Assembly: GCF_004323595.1 (NCBI RefSeq) | Contig: NZ_AP019373.1 | Coordinates: forward strand, 992,001-1,056,000 | Length of the DNA stretch: 64,000 bases | Reading direction: 5' to 3' | Source of the DNA: Sulfuricystis thermophila | GTDB lineage: Bacteria; Pseudomonadota; Gammaproteobacteria; Burkholderiales; Rhodocyclaceae | Shown: positions 8,182 to 17,814 of the stretch, piece by piece | Layout of the letters: the number at the start of each line of letters is the position of its first letter | How positions within the stretch are numbered: position 1 is the first letter of the stretch | Notes under the pieces: model-generated | What the model was told of the DNA's origin: nothing | Databases searched by the model: none | The model's input: the letters and a program-made list of their open reading frames with translations, nothing else | Translations under genes and position numbers: made by a program

Positions 8182-9159
8182 ATGCTCGCCTATCTGATCC
8201 GCCGCCTGCTCTATGCCCTGCCGATCCTGATCGGCGTCAATGTCATCACCTTCGCGCTGTTTTTCGTCGTCAATACCCCGGACGACATGGCGCGCATGCA
8301 GCTCGGCGTCAAGCGTGTCACCCCCGAGGCGATCGAGAAGTGGAAGGCCGAGCGCGGCTACGACCTGCCGCTGTTTTGGAACGCGCAAGAAACCGGTGCC
8401 GGAAAATTCACGCGCACGATCTTTTTCACCAAATCGGTGAAGATGTTCGCATTCGACTTCGGCCGCGCCGATGATGGCCGCGACATCGCGCGCGAGATCC
8501 GGCTGCGCATGGGGCCGAGCCTTGCGGTGGCGGTGCCGGTGTTCGTGCTGGGGCTCATTGCGGCGATTTCGTTCGCGCTCTTGCTCGTTTATTTTCGCGC
8601 CACCTATCTCGATTTTGCCGGCGTCGTGCTGTGCGTGGCGATGATGTCGATCTCCAGCCTCTTTTACATCATCGGCGGTCAGTGGCTGGTCTCCAAGGTC
8701 TGGCATCTGGTGCCGATCTCCGGTTACGCCGAGGGGCTGTCGGCGACGAAGTTCGTCATCCTGCCGGTGATCATCAGTGTGCTGGCGGGGCTGGGGGCAT
8801 CCTCGCGCTGGTATCGCACGATCTTTCTCGAAGAGGCGAGCAAGGATTACGTGCGTACCGCGCGCGCCAAGGGCTTGTCGGAGCGCCTGGTGCTGTTCCG
8901 TCACGTGCTGAGGAACGCCTTGATACCGATCCTCACCGGCGCGGTGGTGCTGATTCCCTCGCTGTTCATGGGTAGCCTCTTGATCGAGGCGTTCTTCGGC
9001 ATTCCCGGCCTGGGCAGCTATACGATCGATGCCATCAACGCGCAGGACTTCGCCGTGGTGCGCGCGATGGTGTTCATCGGCTCGGTGCTCTACATCGTCG
9101 GGCTGATCCTCACCGACATTTCCTACACGCTCGCCGACCCGCGCATCCGGCTGCAATGA
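8182..9159 (+). CDS. Peptide-type ABC importer permease, OppB/DppB-like
   Basis: 325 residues with about six membrane helices. The C-terminal permease signature is clear: the EAA-type loop DYVRTARAKGLSERLVLFRHVLRNAL contacts the ATPase, followed by GIPGLGSYTIDAI. It starts the three-gene transporter unit and overlaps the second permease gene by four bases (ATGA). The family imports oligopeptides, nickel or similar solutes; the substrate cannot be inferred here because no binding-protein gene is adjacent. Confidence 0.88.
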   Translation: MLAYLIRRLLYALPILIGVNVITFALFFVVNTPDDMARMQLGVKRVTPEAIEKWKAERGYDLPLFWNAQETGAGKFTRTIFFTKSVKMFAFDFGRADDGRDIAREIRLRMGPSLAVAVPVFVLGLIAAISFALLLVYFRATYLDFAGVVLCVAMMSISSLFYIIGGQWLVSKVWHLVPISGYAEGLSATKFVILPVIISVLAGLGASSRWYRTIFLEEASKDYVRTARAKGLSERLVLFRHVLRNALIPILTGAVVLIPSLFMGSLLIEAFFGIPGLGSYTIDAINAQDFAVVRAMVFIGSVLYIVGLILTDISYTLADPRIRLQ

Positions 9160-10487
9160 AGTTCGTCCTGCTTGTCTCGGATGCGCTGTTTTTCCTGCTC
9201 GTCGTGGCGGCGATCATCGGTGGGATTTGGGCGCGTCGCGTCGAGCATTTGCGGGCGAGCTGGCGGCGCGTCGGTCAAAGCCGTGTGGCGATGGCGTCAG
9301 CGACGCTGCTCCTCGCCTTCACCGTCGTTGCGCTGCTGGATTCGGTGCACTATCGCGAACGGCTGCCGGGGGAGGGGGAAAACTACGCGGTGGAGGTGCG
9401 ATCGCTCCTCGATGCGCTGCTCGGCGATCTGCGCACGCACACCGAGAAGACCTACTCGGCGCCGCTCGCCACGCACTCCTTCGCCAAGGAGACCATCGAA
9501 GGCGAGGGACGCGACTTTCCGCGCTTGAAACACGGCGGCGCGCACCTAGGCGAGGATCTCTCCCGCCATGGCCTCGATATCGCCTTGCGTGTCCTCAAAG
9601 GACTGGGGGCCGGGGTGCTCGTCTGGCTGACGCTATGGCTCGCTGGGGCCGCGTGGCGGGAAAAGACGCCGCATCTGGCCTGGGATGCCGTGTTCCTCAC
9701 CTTGCTGGCGCTTTGCCTCATTGCCGGCCCCGTTGCCGTGCTGGCACAGGGCTATCATGTGTTCGGCACCGACAAGGTGGGGCAGGACGTGCTCTATCTC
9801 ACATTGAAGAGCGTTCGCACCGGACTGTTGATCGGCACGCTCACCACCTTGATCATGCTGCCGGCGGCGGTGTTCCTCGGCATCCTCGCCGGCTATGCCG
9901 GCGGCTGGATCGACGACGTGATCCAGTATCTCTACACGACGCTCAATTCGATTCCCGGCGTGCTGCTCATCGCCGCTGCGGTATTGATGATGCAGGTGGT
10001 GATCGACACGCATCCCGAATGGTTCGCCACCAGCGCCGAACGGGCCGATGCGCGGCTCATCGCGCTGTGCGCGATCCTGGGGATCACCAGCTGGACGGGG
10101 CTGTGCCGGCTGCTGCGCGGCGAGACGCTGAAACTGCGCGAACTCGAATACGTGCAGGCGGCGCGCGCGCTGGGGGTTTCGCATCTCACCATCTTGACGC
10201 GCCACATCCTGCCGAACGTGATGCACATCGTGATGATCGCGATCGTGATGGATTTCTCGGGGCTGGTGCTCGCCGAGGCGGTGCTCTCCTATGTCGGCAT
10301 CGGCGTCGATCCGAACACGATCAGCTTCGGCACGATGATCAACACCGCGCGCATGGAGCTCGCGCGCGAGCCGATGGTCTGGTGGTCCTTGGCCGCCGCC
10401 TTCGTCTTCATGTTTGCGTTGGTGCTGGCGGCGAATCTCTTTGCCGACGTGGTGCGCGACGCCTTCGATCCGCGGGTGGCGAAATGA
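9156..10487 (+). CDS. Peptide-type ABC importer permease, OppC/DppC-like, with N-terminal extension
   Basis: 443 residues, about 100-140 longer than usual OppC proteins. The extra material is a hydrophilic segment (about residues 68-145, HYRERLPGEGE to LSRHGLDIA) and two additional helices before the conserved core (YHVFGTDKVGQDVLYLTLKS onwards). The core has the EAA loop YVQAARALGVSHLTILTRHILPN and the family end VLSYVGIGVDPNTISFG. The segment is probably periplasmic and might help replace or dock a binding protein (inference). ATGA overlaps join it to both neighbours. Confidence 0.88.
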   Translation: MKFVLLVSDALFFLLVVAAIIGGIWARRVEHLRASWRRVGQSRVAMASATLLLAFTVVALLDSVHYRERLPGEGENYAVEVRSLLDALLGDLRTHTEKTYSAPLATHSFAKETIEGEGRDFPRLKHGGAHLGEDLSRHGLDIALRVLKGLGAGVLVWLTLWLAGAAWREKTPHLAWDAVFLTLLALCLIAGPVAVLAQGYHVFGTDKVGQDVLYLTLKSVRTGLLIGTLTTLIMLPAAVFLGILAGYAGGWIDDVIQYLYTTLNSIPGVLLIAAAVLMMQVVIDTHPEWFATSAERADARLIALCAILGITSWTGLCRLLRGETLKLRELEYVQAARALGVSHLTILTRHILPNVMHIVMIAIVMDFSGLVLAEAVLSYVGIGVDPNTISFGTMINTARMELAREPMVWWSLAAAFVFMFALVLAANLFADVVRDAFDPRVAK

Positions 10488-12442
10488 CGCTGCTTTCGGT
10501 GAGCGGATTGACCATCGACATCGGTCCCGCTCGTCCGGTCGAGGGCGTCTCGTTCGAAATCGCCCACGGGGAGACTTTCGCGCTGGTCGGAGAATCCGGC
10601 TGCGGCAAGTCGCTCACTGCGCTCGCGCTGATGCGATTACTCCCCGAGGCAGCGCGCATCGCTGGCGGCAGCGTGCATTTTGCCGACATGGATCTCTTTG
10701 CGTTGCCGGAGGCCCAAATGCGCAAGGTGCGCGGCGGCCGCATCGGCATGATCTTCCAGGAGCCGGCGACCAGTCTGAATCCGGTGATGACGGTGGGCGA
10801 GCAGATCGGCGAAGCCTTGCGGCTGCATGGCGGCTCGACGGATGCAAGACGAGTCGTCGAACTGCTCACCGCGGTGGGCATTCCCGATCCCGAGCGGCGG
10901 GCCCGCGAGTATCCGTTCCAGATGTCGGGCGGCATGAAGCAACGGGCGATGATCGCGATGGCGCTGGCCGGTGAGCCCGAGCTGCTGATCGCCGATGAGC
11001 CGACCACCGCGCTCGATGTGACGATCCAGGCCCAGGTACTCGATCTGCTGGCGCAGCTATCCGAAAAGCGCGGCATGGCGATGCTTCTCATCACCCACGA
11101 TCTGGGAGTGGTGGCGAGGATGGCCGCTCGTGTCGGCGTGATGTATGCGGGCGAGCTCGTCGAGATTGCGCCACGCGCCGCTTTTTTCGCCACGCCGGCA
11201 CACCCCTATTCAAAACGGCTCTTCGCTGCCTTGCCCGACTCGGCGGCACGCCGCTCGCGACTGGCGACGATCCCCGGCAGCGTGCCGTTGCCGACCGAGC
11301 GACATGCGGGCTGCCGCTTCGTATCCCGGTGTGCGGAGGCTCTACCGCAGTGCGGCACGGTGCCGCCCCCCTGGCGCGAACCGGCGCCGGGGCATCGTGT
11401 GCGCTGTCATCTGGACGCTTTCGACGTCGGCGTGGTGAAGGGCATCGTCTCGCCGGACGACGATGCGTTGCGTAAAGTCGGCGCTGGCATCACGGCACCC
11501 GCGCACGATGAGGATGGCGAAGTTCCTTCAGCGGATGTCCTGCTCGAAGCGCGCGACATCAAGGTGCATTTCCCGATCCGGCGCGGCGTGCTGCAACGTG
11601 CCGTCGGTTGGGTGCGGGCCGTCGATGGCGTCGATTTTTGCATCGCAAGAGGACGCACGCTGGCGTTGGTCGGCGAATCGGGCTGCGGCAAGACCACGGT
11701 CGGCAAGGCGATCCTCGGCTTGCAGCCGGCGACGGCGGGAACGGTGAAGCTCGCAGGCCGGGTGTTGGATGGGCTGGCGCCCAACGAGATGCAGATGGTG
11801 TTCCAGGATCCGTTCGGCTCCCTGAATCCGCGCCTGCGTATCGATGCCATCGTCCGCGAGGGACGGCCGGAGGCCGACGTCCCGGCCTTGCTGCGCCAGG
11901 TGGGCTTGACGCCGGAGATGGTCAAGCGCTATCCGCACGAATTCTCTGGCGGGCAACGTCAGCGCATCGCGATCGCCCGCGCTTTGGCCGTCGCGCCACG
12001 ACTGTTGATCTGTGACGAGCCGACTTCGGCGCTCGACGTCTCGGTGCAGGCGCAGATCCTCAATCTGCTGCTCGATCTGCAAGCACAGCTGGGGCTCGCC
12101 TATCTCTTCATCACCCACAACATCGCTGCGGTCGGGTTCCTTGCGCATGAGGTGGCGGTGATGTATCTGGGCCGCATCGTCGAACAGGGGACGGTCGAAG
12201 AGGTGTTGGCCAACCCGCGCCATCCCTATACGCAGGCGCTCCTCGCCGCCGTGCCGAAGATCACGGGCGCCCCGGGAGAGCGGCTTTTGGTGCCGGGTGA
12301 CCCGCCCTCGCCGGCGAATCCGCCGCCGGGCTGCCATTTCCATCCGCGCTGCCCGCGCGCAACGGCGCGCTGCCATGCGGCCTATCCGGCGACTGCCGTG
12401 ATTTCGGCGACGCACTGGGTGCGCTGTTATTTTCCCGATTGA
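10484..12442 (+). CDS. Fused double ABC ATPase, OppD-OppF-like
   Basis: 652 residues holding two complete nucleotide-binding halves. Half 1 has Walker A GESGCGKS at 36-43, signature MSGGMKQR and Walker B LLIADEPT. Half 2 has Walker A GESGCGKT at 397-404, signature FSGGQRQR and Walker B LLICDEPT. Each half ends with the oligopeptide-ABC C-terminal cysteine domain (CRFVSRC and CHFHPRCPR). The start ATG at 10484 overlaps the permease stop. The linker between the halves (about 300-345) carries the 26-bp repeat (KVGAGITAP). The organisation matches YejF/GsiA-type fused ATPases. The tail overlaps the converging mltD gene by 16 bases. Confidence 0.9.
   Translation: MTLLSVSGLTIDIGPARPVEGVSFEIAHGETFALVGESGCGKSLTALALMRLLPEAARIAGGSVHFADMDLFALPEAQMRKVRGGRIGMIFQEPATSLNPVMTVGEQIGEALRLHGGSTDARRVVELLTAVGIPDPERRAREYPFQMSGGMKQRAMIAMALAGEPELLIADEPTTALDVTIQAQVLDLLAQLSEKRGMAMLLITHDLGVVARMAARVGVMYAGELVEIAPRAAFFATPAHPYSKRLFAALPDSAARRSRLATIPGSVPLPTERHAGCRFVSRCAEALPQCGTVPPPWREPAPGHRVRCHLDAFDVGVVKGIVSPDDDALRKVGAGITAPAHDEDGEVPSADVLLEARDIKVHFPIRRGVLQRAVGWVRAVDGVDFCIARGRTLALVGESGCGKTTVGKAILGLQPATAGTVKLAGRVLDGLAPNEMQMVFQDPFGSLNPRLRIDAIVREGRPEADVPALLRQVGLTPEMVKRYPHEFSGGQRQRIAIARALAVAPRLLICDEPTSALDVSVQAQILNLLLDLQAQLGLAYLFITHNIAAVGFLAHEVAVMYLGRIVEQGTVEEVLANPRHPYTQALLAAVPKITGAPGERLLVPGDPPSPANPPPGCHFHPRCPRATARCHAAYPATAVISATHWVRCYFPD
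11474..11499 (+). repeat. 26-bp dispersed repeat, copy 4
   Basis: In frame in the linker of the double ATPase, read as K-V-G-A-G-I-T-A-P. Both conserved blocks match the consensus perfectly. Confidence 0.9.
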
Positions 12443-13866
12443 GGCTTTTTCTTGGTTGGCCGGGGCTTGGCCGGCGTTTTCGTTTTCGCTCTCACGGCTG
12501 GTTTCGCGCTTTGCTTGACGGTCGCCGTGAGTTTCCTCTTGCCGCTGGCAGCCAACGTGCTGCCTTTGCGGCCCGTCGCGGCGCTTTCCTTTGGCAGCGG
12601 CGGAGGTTCGGGCAGCGCACGAGCGACGGTTTCCGCCGCCTGGCTGCCGGGTCTGGGCACCAGCAGGGTGAAGCCGGGCTTGAGCTTGATGCGGGGGGTG
12701 ATGCCATTGATTTGCCGCAGTCGCGCCTCTGAGAGCTTGAAACGGGCGGCGACCCTGGCGAGGGTGTCACCGCGCTTCAGCGCATAGGTCGTCCAGTTCG
12801 ACAGCGGCTTGTCTTCGGCCTCGTAACGTTCCAGATTGGTGACGAAGGTGCCGATCTTTTCCACGGGGAGCAGCAGTTCCTCGCCGGCATGATTGCCATC
12901 GATCACCGGGCGATGGTAAGCCGGGTTCAGGGCGACGAACTCCTCGACCGAAATGCCGGCGAGCTGCGCGGCGAGTGCGACATCGATGCGCGCCGGTTTC
13001 GGCACGCTCTCGAAATAAGGCCGGTTGGGAATCGGCGGCAGGTAGATGCCGAACAATTCCGGTTGCGCGATGATGTTTTTCAAGGCTTGCAGTTTTGGCA
13101 CGTAGTTGCGGGTCTCGGCGGGCATCGTCAGGCTTGCATAGTCGGTGGGCAGGCCCTTGGCCGCGTTTTTGGCGATCGCCCGGCCGACGGCGCCTTCGCC
13201 CCAGTTGTAGGAAGCCAGCGCCAGATGCCAGTCGCCGTGCATGTCGTAGATTTTCTGCAGGTAGGTCAAGGCCGCGTCGGTCGAGGCAATGATGTCGCGA
13301 CGTTCGTCGGCCCACCAGTCCTGGTCGAGGTTGTAGGTCTTGCCGGTCGAGGGGATGAACTGCCAGAGCCCCATCGCCCGAGCACTCGACACGGCGCGGG
13401 GGTTGAAGGCGCTCTCGACCATCGGCAACAGGGCGAGCTCGCTGGGCATGCCGCGTTTTTCGAGCTCTTCGACGATGTGGTAGAGATAGCGCCGGCCGCG
13501 CTCGAAGATACGGCGCAGCATTTCCGGGCGGTTCAGATACCAGGACTGATGTTCCGCGACGAGTGGATCGTGTAGATCCGGCATGCCGAAGCCACGCCGG
13601 ATGCGCTGCCAGAGATCGCCGGGTGGGACGGTCAGGTCGATGAGTGGCGGTGTGCCATTTTCCTGGAGCGCCTGTTTGGGCAGTGCCGACATCGGCATTC
13701 CGGCAGCGGTGGGCTCTGAACGGACGCTGGTTGCGGACTCCGGGGCAGACGGCATGACAGCGTCCATGGAGTCGGCGGTTCTGTCCCTGCTTCCTTCGGG
13801 GAGTGAGGCGCAAGCGCCGAGCTGCAGAACCAGCAGCAGAAAAGCGAGGCGCAGAATGGAATGCAT
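12427..13866 (-). CDS. mltD: Membrane-bound lytic murein transglycosylase D
   Basis: Cleaves peptidoglycan glycan strands, leaving 1,6-anhydro-muramyl ends, at the outer membrane. 479 residues. The lipoprotein signal has lipobox LGAC (C19). The SLT domain (about 130-260) has catalytic E151 in LLPMVESAFNP, then GLWQFIPSTGK and LASYNWGEGAV. One clear LysM peptidoglycan-binding domain is present (about 365-410, YALKRGDTLARVAARF), with a probable weaker one before it, and a Lys/Pro-rich tail follows. It overlaps the end of the ABC ATPase gene by 16 bases on the opposite strand. Confidence 0.93.
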   Translation of the reverse strand: MHSILRLAFLLLVLQLGACASLPEGSRDRTADSMDAVMPSAPESATSVRSEPTAAGMPMSALPKQALQENGTPPLIDLTVPPGDLWQRIRRGFGMPDLHDPLVAEHQSWYLNRPEMLRRIFERGRRYLYHIVEELEKRGMPSELALLPMVESAFNPRAVSSARAMGLWQFIPSTGKTYNLDQDWWADERRDIIASTDAALTYLQKIYDMHGDWHLALASYNWGEGAVGRAIAKNAAKGLPTDYASLTMPAETRNYVPKLQALKNIIAQPELFGIYLPPIPNRPYFESVPKPARIDVALAAQLAGISVEEFVALNPAYHRPVIDGNHAGEELLLPVEKIGTFVTNLERYEAEDKPLSNWTTYALKRGDTLARVAARFKLSEARLRQINGITPRIKLKPGFTLLVPRPGSQAAETVARALPEPPPLPKESAATGRKGSTLAASGKRKLTATVKQSAKPAVRAKTKTPAKPRPTKKKPQSGK

Positions 13867-13920
13867 GAGATGACCGCTTTGGGAAAGGGGAGAAGTTTAA
13901 CCGCTCGCGGCGTGTCAGGA

Positions 13921-13948
13921 TTTCCGCCGCTCATCGAGTCTGCGGAAA
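13921..13948. promoter_or_regulatory. Inverted repeat in the mltD-dctP divergent gap
   Basis: TTTCCGC and GCGGAAA flank 14 bases, in the 164-bp gap between divergent mltD and dctP. It could be an operator for a regulator of the TRAP genes, but no regulator gene is adjacent. The arms are only 7 bp. Confidence 0.3.
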
Positions 13949-14030
13949 ACCACAATGGTGCGCCGAGGGGTTGAATGGCTATCTTCGATACTCACAAAGC
14001 CGATCAAGACCGATTTCGAGGAGATACGGG

Positions 14031-15035
14031 ATGAAACTACGCATTTTCATGATGGGCCTCATGGCCGCCACGTTTGCCTGCACGGCATTTGCGCAGCAGC
14101 CGATCGTGATCAAGTTCAGCCACGTCGTGGCAACCGACACACCGAAGGGCAAGGGTGCCGAATTCTTCAAACAGAAGGCGGAAGAACTGACCAAAGGGCG
14201 TGTCAAGATCGAGGTCTATCCGAACAGCACGCTCTACAAGGACAAGGAGGAGATGGAGGCGCTGCAATTGGGCGCCGTGCAGATGCTGGCGCCCTCGCTC
14301 GCCAAGTTCGGCCCCTTGGGCGTCAAGGAATTCGAACTCTTCGATCTGCCGTTCATCTTCGACAATTATCAGGAACTGCACAAGGTGACCACCGGCCCGG
14401 TGGGCAAGAGCCTCCTGAAGAAGCTCGAATCCAAGGGCATCCTCGGGCTGGCTTATTGGGACAACGGCTTCAAGGTGATGAGCGCCAACAAGCCGCTGCG
14501 TATGCCGGAAGACTTCAAGGGGCTCAAGATGCGCATCCAGTCTTCGAATGTGCTCGAGGCGCAGATGCGTGCCTTGGGGGCGCTGCCGCAAAAGATGGCC
14601 TTCTCCGAGGTCTATCAGGCTTTGCAGACCGGCGTCGTGGATGGCACCGAGAACCCGCCGTCGAACCTCTACACGCAAAAGATGCATGAGGTGCAGAAGT
14701 ATGTGACGCTCTCCGACCACGGCTATCTCGGCTATGCGGTGATCGTCAACAAGAAGTTCTGGGAGAGCCTGCCCGCCGACATTCGTCAACAGCTCGAAAC
14801 AGCGATGGAGCAGGCGACGCGCTATGCCAACCAGATCGCCAAGGTTGAGAACGACCAGGCACTCGAGGCTGTCCGGAAGTCTGGCAAGAGCGAGATCATT
14901 ACGCTCACACCCGAACAGAAGAAGGCCTGGAAGAAGGCGCTCGTCAAGGTGCATGAGCAGATGGCCGACCGCATCGGCAAGGATCTCATCGAGTCTGTCT
15001 ATAAGGAAACCGGCTTCGATCCGAAGAAGCTGTGA
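14031..15035 (+). CDS. dctP: TRAP transporter solute-binding protein DctP
   Basis: Periplasmic binding protein of a tripartite sodium-driven importer for C4-dicarboxylates or similar organic acids. 334 residues from the ATG at 14031, preceded by GAGATACGGG as ribosome-binding site. The signal peptide ends near CTAFAQQ. Family features are FSHVVATDTPKGKGAEFFK, the conserved region RMPEDFKGLKMRIQSS with its ligand-binding arginine, and DGTENPPSNLY. Longer upstream starts would lack a good ribosome-binding site. The ligand is not certain; dicarboxylates are the best guess by similarity. Confidence 0.9.
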   Translation: MKLRIFMMGLMAATFACTAFAQQPIVIKFSHVVATDTPKGKGAEFFKQKAEELTKGRVKIEVYPNSTLYKDKEEMEALQLGAVQMLAPSLAKFGPLGVKEFELFDLPFIFDNYQELHKVTTGPVGKSLLKKLESKGILGLAYWDNGFKVMSANKPLRMPEDFKGLKMRIQSSNVLEAQMRALGALPQKMAFSEVYQALQTGVVDGTENPPSNLYTQKMHEVQKYVTLSDHGYLGYAVIVNKKFWESLPADIRQQLETAMEQATRYANQIAKVENDQALEAVRKSGKSEIITLTPEQKKAWKKALVKVHEQMADRIGKDLIESVYKETGFDPKKL

Positions 15036-15047
15036 AACTCACTCATT

Positions 15048-15190
15048 GAAACCCCTGCGAAACTGGCTGCGCGGGCGGTCTGCTGCGTTGCGCGGTGCTC
15101 GCTCCCTCGCCTATCTATTTGATATGTCTCGGTCGCTGCGCTCCGTGCGCCTTGCATCCCATCCCGCTCGCGGCGTTTCGCAGGGGTTTC
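15048..15190. repeat. 143-nt imperfect palindrome between dctP and dctQ
   Basis: Perfect 16-bp arms (GAAACCCCTGCGAAAC at 15048-15063, its complement at 15175-15190) enclose imperfectly complementary sequence that closes on TATC-TATTT-GATA centred near 15118. The whole fills most of the dctP-dctQ gap. The RNA would form one long hairpin; it could protect dctP mRNA or lower dctQM expression, or be a mobile palindromic unit. No second copy occurs in the window. Confidence 0.75.
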
Positions 15191-15205
15191 TCATTGACGA
15201 AAAGC

Positions 15206-15232
15206 ACACGGGGAGCGCAAAGCTCCCCGTGT
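15206..15232 (+). promoter_or_regulatory. Strong hairpin 19 bases before dctQ
   Basis: An 11-bp perfect stem, ACACGGGGAGC with its complement, and loop GCAAA. No T-run follows, so it is more likely an mRNA processing or stability element than a terminator. Confidence 0.6.
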
Positions 15233-15250
15233 CATTTGCCGGAAAAGCGC

Positions 15251-15973
15251 ATGAAGATTCTCGATCACCTGGAAGAGTGGCTGATTACCTTTCTGATGGG
15301 CGCGGCAACGACGATCATCTTTGTTGCCGTCTTGCATCGCTATGCCTCGGGTTGGCCGATCCCAGTCGTGCAGGACTGGCTGATTTCGCTCAACCTCTCC
15401 TGGGCGCAGGAGCTTTGCATCATCATGTTCGTCTGGATGGCGAAATTCGGCGCGGCCTATGGGGTGCGCACCGGCATCCATGTGGGCGTGGATGTGCTGA
15501 TCAACCGGCTGTCCGACCGGACGCGGGCCAAGTTCATCGTCTTTGGTCTGCTCGCCGGCGCGTTATTTACGGGCATCGTCGGCACGCTGGGCGCGATCTT
15601 CGTCTGGGAAAACGGCGCGCATTACGGCATTTTCAAATTTCTCGGCATCGATACCGGCGAGCTCTACGAAGGGCCGACGACCCCCGATCTCGAATGGCCG
15701 ACTTGGATCGTCTATTCGGCGATTCCGCTCGGTTCCTACCTGATGTGTTTCCGCTTCCTCCAGGTGCTGGCGAGCTTTCTGCGCAGCGGCGAGTTGCCGC
15801 ATCACGACCACGGCCATGTAGACGGCATCGACGAGTCGCATCCGCTCGCCGTCGACGCCAATCCCTATGCGATGGACGACGAACTACATCCGCACGATCT
15901 CGGCTATGAGCGGCGTCATCGGCAAGAGGGGCCGCCGAACGGCCATGAGCGTCGCCAAGGTGGGCAATCATGA
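15251..15973 (+). CDS. dctQ: TRAP transporter small permease DctQ
   Basis: Small membrane subunit that joins DctM in the inner membrane. 240 residues from the ATG at 15251 (MKILDHLEEW). About four helices are visible, with family motifs QELCIIMFVWMAKFGAAYGVR and GIHVGVDVL. The last 60 residues are hydrophilic and rich in His and Asp (HHDHGHVDGIDE), longer than in most DctQ proteins, and may bind metal or simply be a tail. It overlaps dctM by four bases. Confidence 0.88.
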   Translation: MKILDHLEEWLITFLMGAATTIIFVAVLHRYASGWPIPVVQDWLISLNLSWAQELCIIMFVWMAKFGAAYGVRTGIHVGVDVLINRLSDRTRAKFIVFGLLAGALFTGIVGTLGAIFVWENGAHYGIFKFLGIDTGELYEGPTTPDLEWPTWIVYSAIPLGSYLMCFRFLQVLASFLRSGELPHHDHGHVDGIDESHPLAVDANPYAMDDELHPHDLGYERRHRQEGPPNGHERRQGGQS

Positions 15974-17253
15974 CCGCCCTCATCATCTTCGGCCTGCTCG
16001 CCGCACTGATGCTCACCGGCATGCCGGTGTCCATCTCGCTGGGTCTCACGGTGCTGATCTTTCTCTTCGGCTTCACTCAGGTGCCGCTCGAATCGGTCGC
16101 ACTGAAGTTGTTTACCGGCATCGAGAAGTTCGAGATCATGGCGATCCCATTCTTCATCCTCGCCGGCAACTTCTTGACCCACGGGGGGGTGGCGCGCCGC
16201 ATGATTGCTTTCGCTACCGCGATGGTGGGGCATTTGCGCGGCGGCCTGGGGCTTTCGTCCGTGTTCGCCTGTGCGCTGTTCGCGGCGGTCTCCGGCTCCA
16301 GCCCGGCGACCGTGGTGGCGATCGGTTCGATCATGCTGCCGGCGATGGTCAAGGCCGGCTATCCGAAGCCGTTCGGCGTCGGTGTGGTGGCCTCCTCCGG
16401 CGGTCTGGGCATCCTGATCCCGCCCTCGATCGTCATGGTCATGTATGCGGTGACGACCAACAGTTCGATCGGCGCCCTCTTCATGGCTGGCGTGATTCCC
16501 GGCCTGCTGTTGGCGTTCTTTCTCGGCTTCACGACCTGGTATCGTGCTCGTCGCGGCGATTATCCGCGTGAACGCCGCTATTCCTGGCGCGAGCGCCTGA
16601 CCGCGCTGCGCGAGTCGATCTGGGGGCTGCTTTTGATCATCGTCGTCATCGGCGGCATCTACAGTGGCCTATTTACGCCGACCGAGGCGGCAGCGATGAG
16701 CGCCGTCTATGCCTTCGTGATCGCCGTGTTCGTTTATAAGGACCTCAGCCTGCGCGATGTGCCCAAGGTGCTGTTGAACTCGGCAAACATGAGCGCGATG
16801 CTGCTCTACATCATCACCAACGCCGTATTGTTTTCATTCATCCTCACCAACGAGCAGATTCCGCAGAGCATCGCCGCCTGGCTGCTCGACTCTGGCATCG
16901 GCACGATCGGCTTTTTGCTGGCGGTCAATATTCTGCTGCTGGTGATGGGCAACTTCATGGAGCCCTCGTCGATCATCCTCATCACTGCGCCGATACTGTT
17001 CCCCATCGCCGTCAAGCTAGGCATCGACCCGATCCATTTCGGCGTGATGATCACCGTGAACATGGAAATCGGCATGATCACGCCCCCCGTGGGCTTGAAC
17101 CTCTACGTCGCCAGCGGCATTAGCAAGATGGGCTTGACCGAGTGCACCAAGGCTGTCTGGCCATGGCTGATCACCATGCTGGTGTTCCTGGCCCTGATTA
17201 CCTATGTGCCGCAGGTGTCGATCTGGCTGCCGAAGTCATTGGGAATGATGTAG
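15970..17253 (+). CDS. dctM: TRAP transporter large permease DctM
   Basis: The sodium/solute-translocating subunit, 427 residues with about 12 membrane helices. Typical motifs are FFILAGNFLTHGGVARRMI, FAAVSGSSPATVVAIGS, GILIPPSIVMV and ITPPVGLNLYVASG. It works with DctP and DctQ, encoded just upstream. After its stop, 17254-17385 holds no gene, only a possible -10 (TAGAAT near 17326) for ndk. Confidence 0.92.
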   Translation: MTALIIFGLLAALMLTGMPVSISLGLTVLIFLFGFTQVPLESVALKLFTGIEKFEIMAIPFFILAGNFLTHGGVARRMIAFATAMVGHLRGGLGLSSVFACALFAAVSGSSPATVVAIGSIMLPAMVKAGYPKPFGVGVVASSGGLGILIPPSIVMVMYAVTTNSSIGALFMAGVIPGLLLAFFLGFTTWYRARRGDYPRERRYSWRERLTALRESIWGLLLIIVVIGGIYSGLFTPTEAAAMSAVYAFVIAVFVYKDLSLRDVPKVLLNSANMSAMLLYIITNAVLFSFILTNEQIPQSIAAWLLDSGIGTIGFLLAVNILLLVMGNFMEPSSIILITAPILFPIAVKLGIDPIHFGVMITVNMEIGMITPPVGLNLYVASGISKMGLTECTKAVWPWLITMLVFLALITYVPQVSIWLPKSLGMM

Positions 17254-17385
17254 CCTCGCACTGAACCCCGCCAGCCCGGACGAGAGCCGCGTGGTGTGCG
17301 CAGCACCCCCGTCGCCCTTTCTGCGATAGAATTCGCAGCCCTTTGTTTTGCTTATCAATCAGTTGGAAAAGAAAGGTTTTTACCA

Positions 17386-17814
17386 ATGGCCATTGAACGT
17401 ACCCTGTCGATCATCAAACCCGATGCCGTGGCGAAGAACGTGATCGGCAAGATCTATTCCCGTTTCGAGACCAACGGCCTCAAGATCGTCGCTGCCCGCA
17501 TGGCCTGGCTTTCCGAGCGCGAGGCCGCCGGTTTCTATGCCGTGCACAAGGAGCGCCCGTTCTTCAAGGATCTCGTCAAGTTCATGACCTCCGGCCCGGT
17601 GATGATCCAGGTGCTCGAAGGCGAGAATGCGATCGCCAAGAACCGTGAACTGATGGGCGCCACCGACCCGAAGAAGGCCGAGAAAGGCACCATTCGTGCC
17701 GATTTCGCCGAGAGCATCGATGCCAACGCCGTGCATGGTTCCGACGGTCCCGAGACCGCGAAGACCGAGATCGCTTATTTCTTCCCGGAACTGGACGTTT
17801 TCTCCGGCCGTTGA
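17386..17814 (+). CDS. ndk: Nucleoside-diphosphate kinase
   Basis: Transfers phosphate from ATP to nucleoside diphosphates through a phospho-histidine. 142 residues, the usual length, from the ATG at 17386 ([15 protein letters not shown]). The active-site His lies in [10 protein letters not shown]. Its stop shares one base with the rlmN start (TGATG), so translation is probably coupled. It opens the long ndk-to-der gene run. Confidence 0.95.
   Translation: MAIERTLSIIKPDAVAKNVIGKIYSRFETNGLKIVAARMAWLSEREAAGFYAVHKERPFFKDLVKFMTSGPVMIQVLEGENAIAKNRELMGATDPKKAEKGTIRADFAESIDANAVHGSDGPETAKTEIAYFFPELDVFSGR

Noticed and set aside
9227-12442. Very long plus-strand open frame reaching back over the OppC-like gene
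   Set aside because: The part before 10484 is a shadow frame of the permease; the ATPase starts at the ATG overlapping the permease stop.
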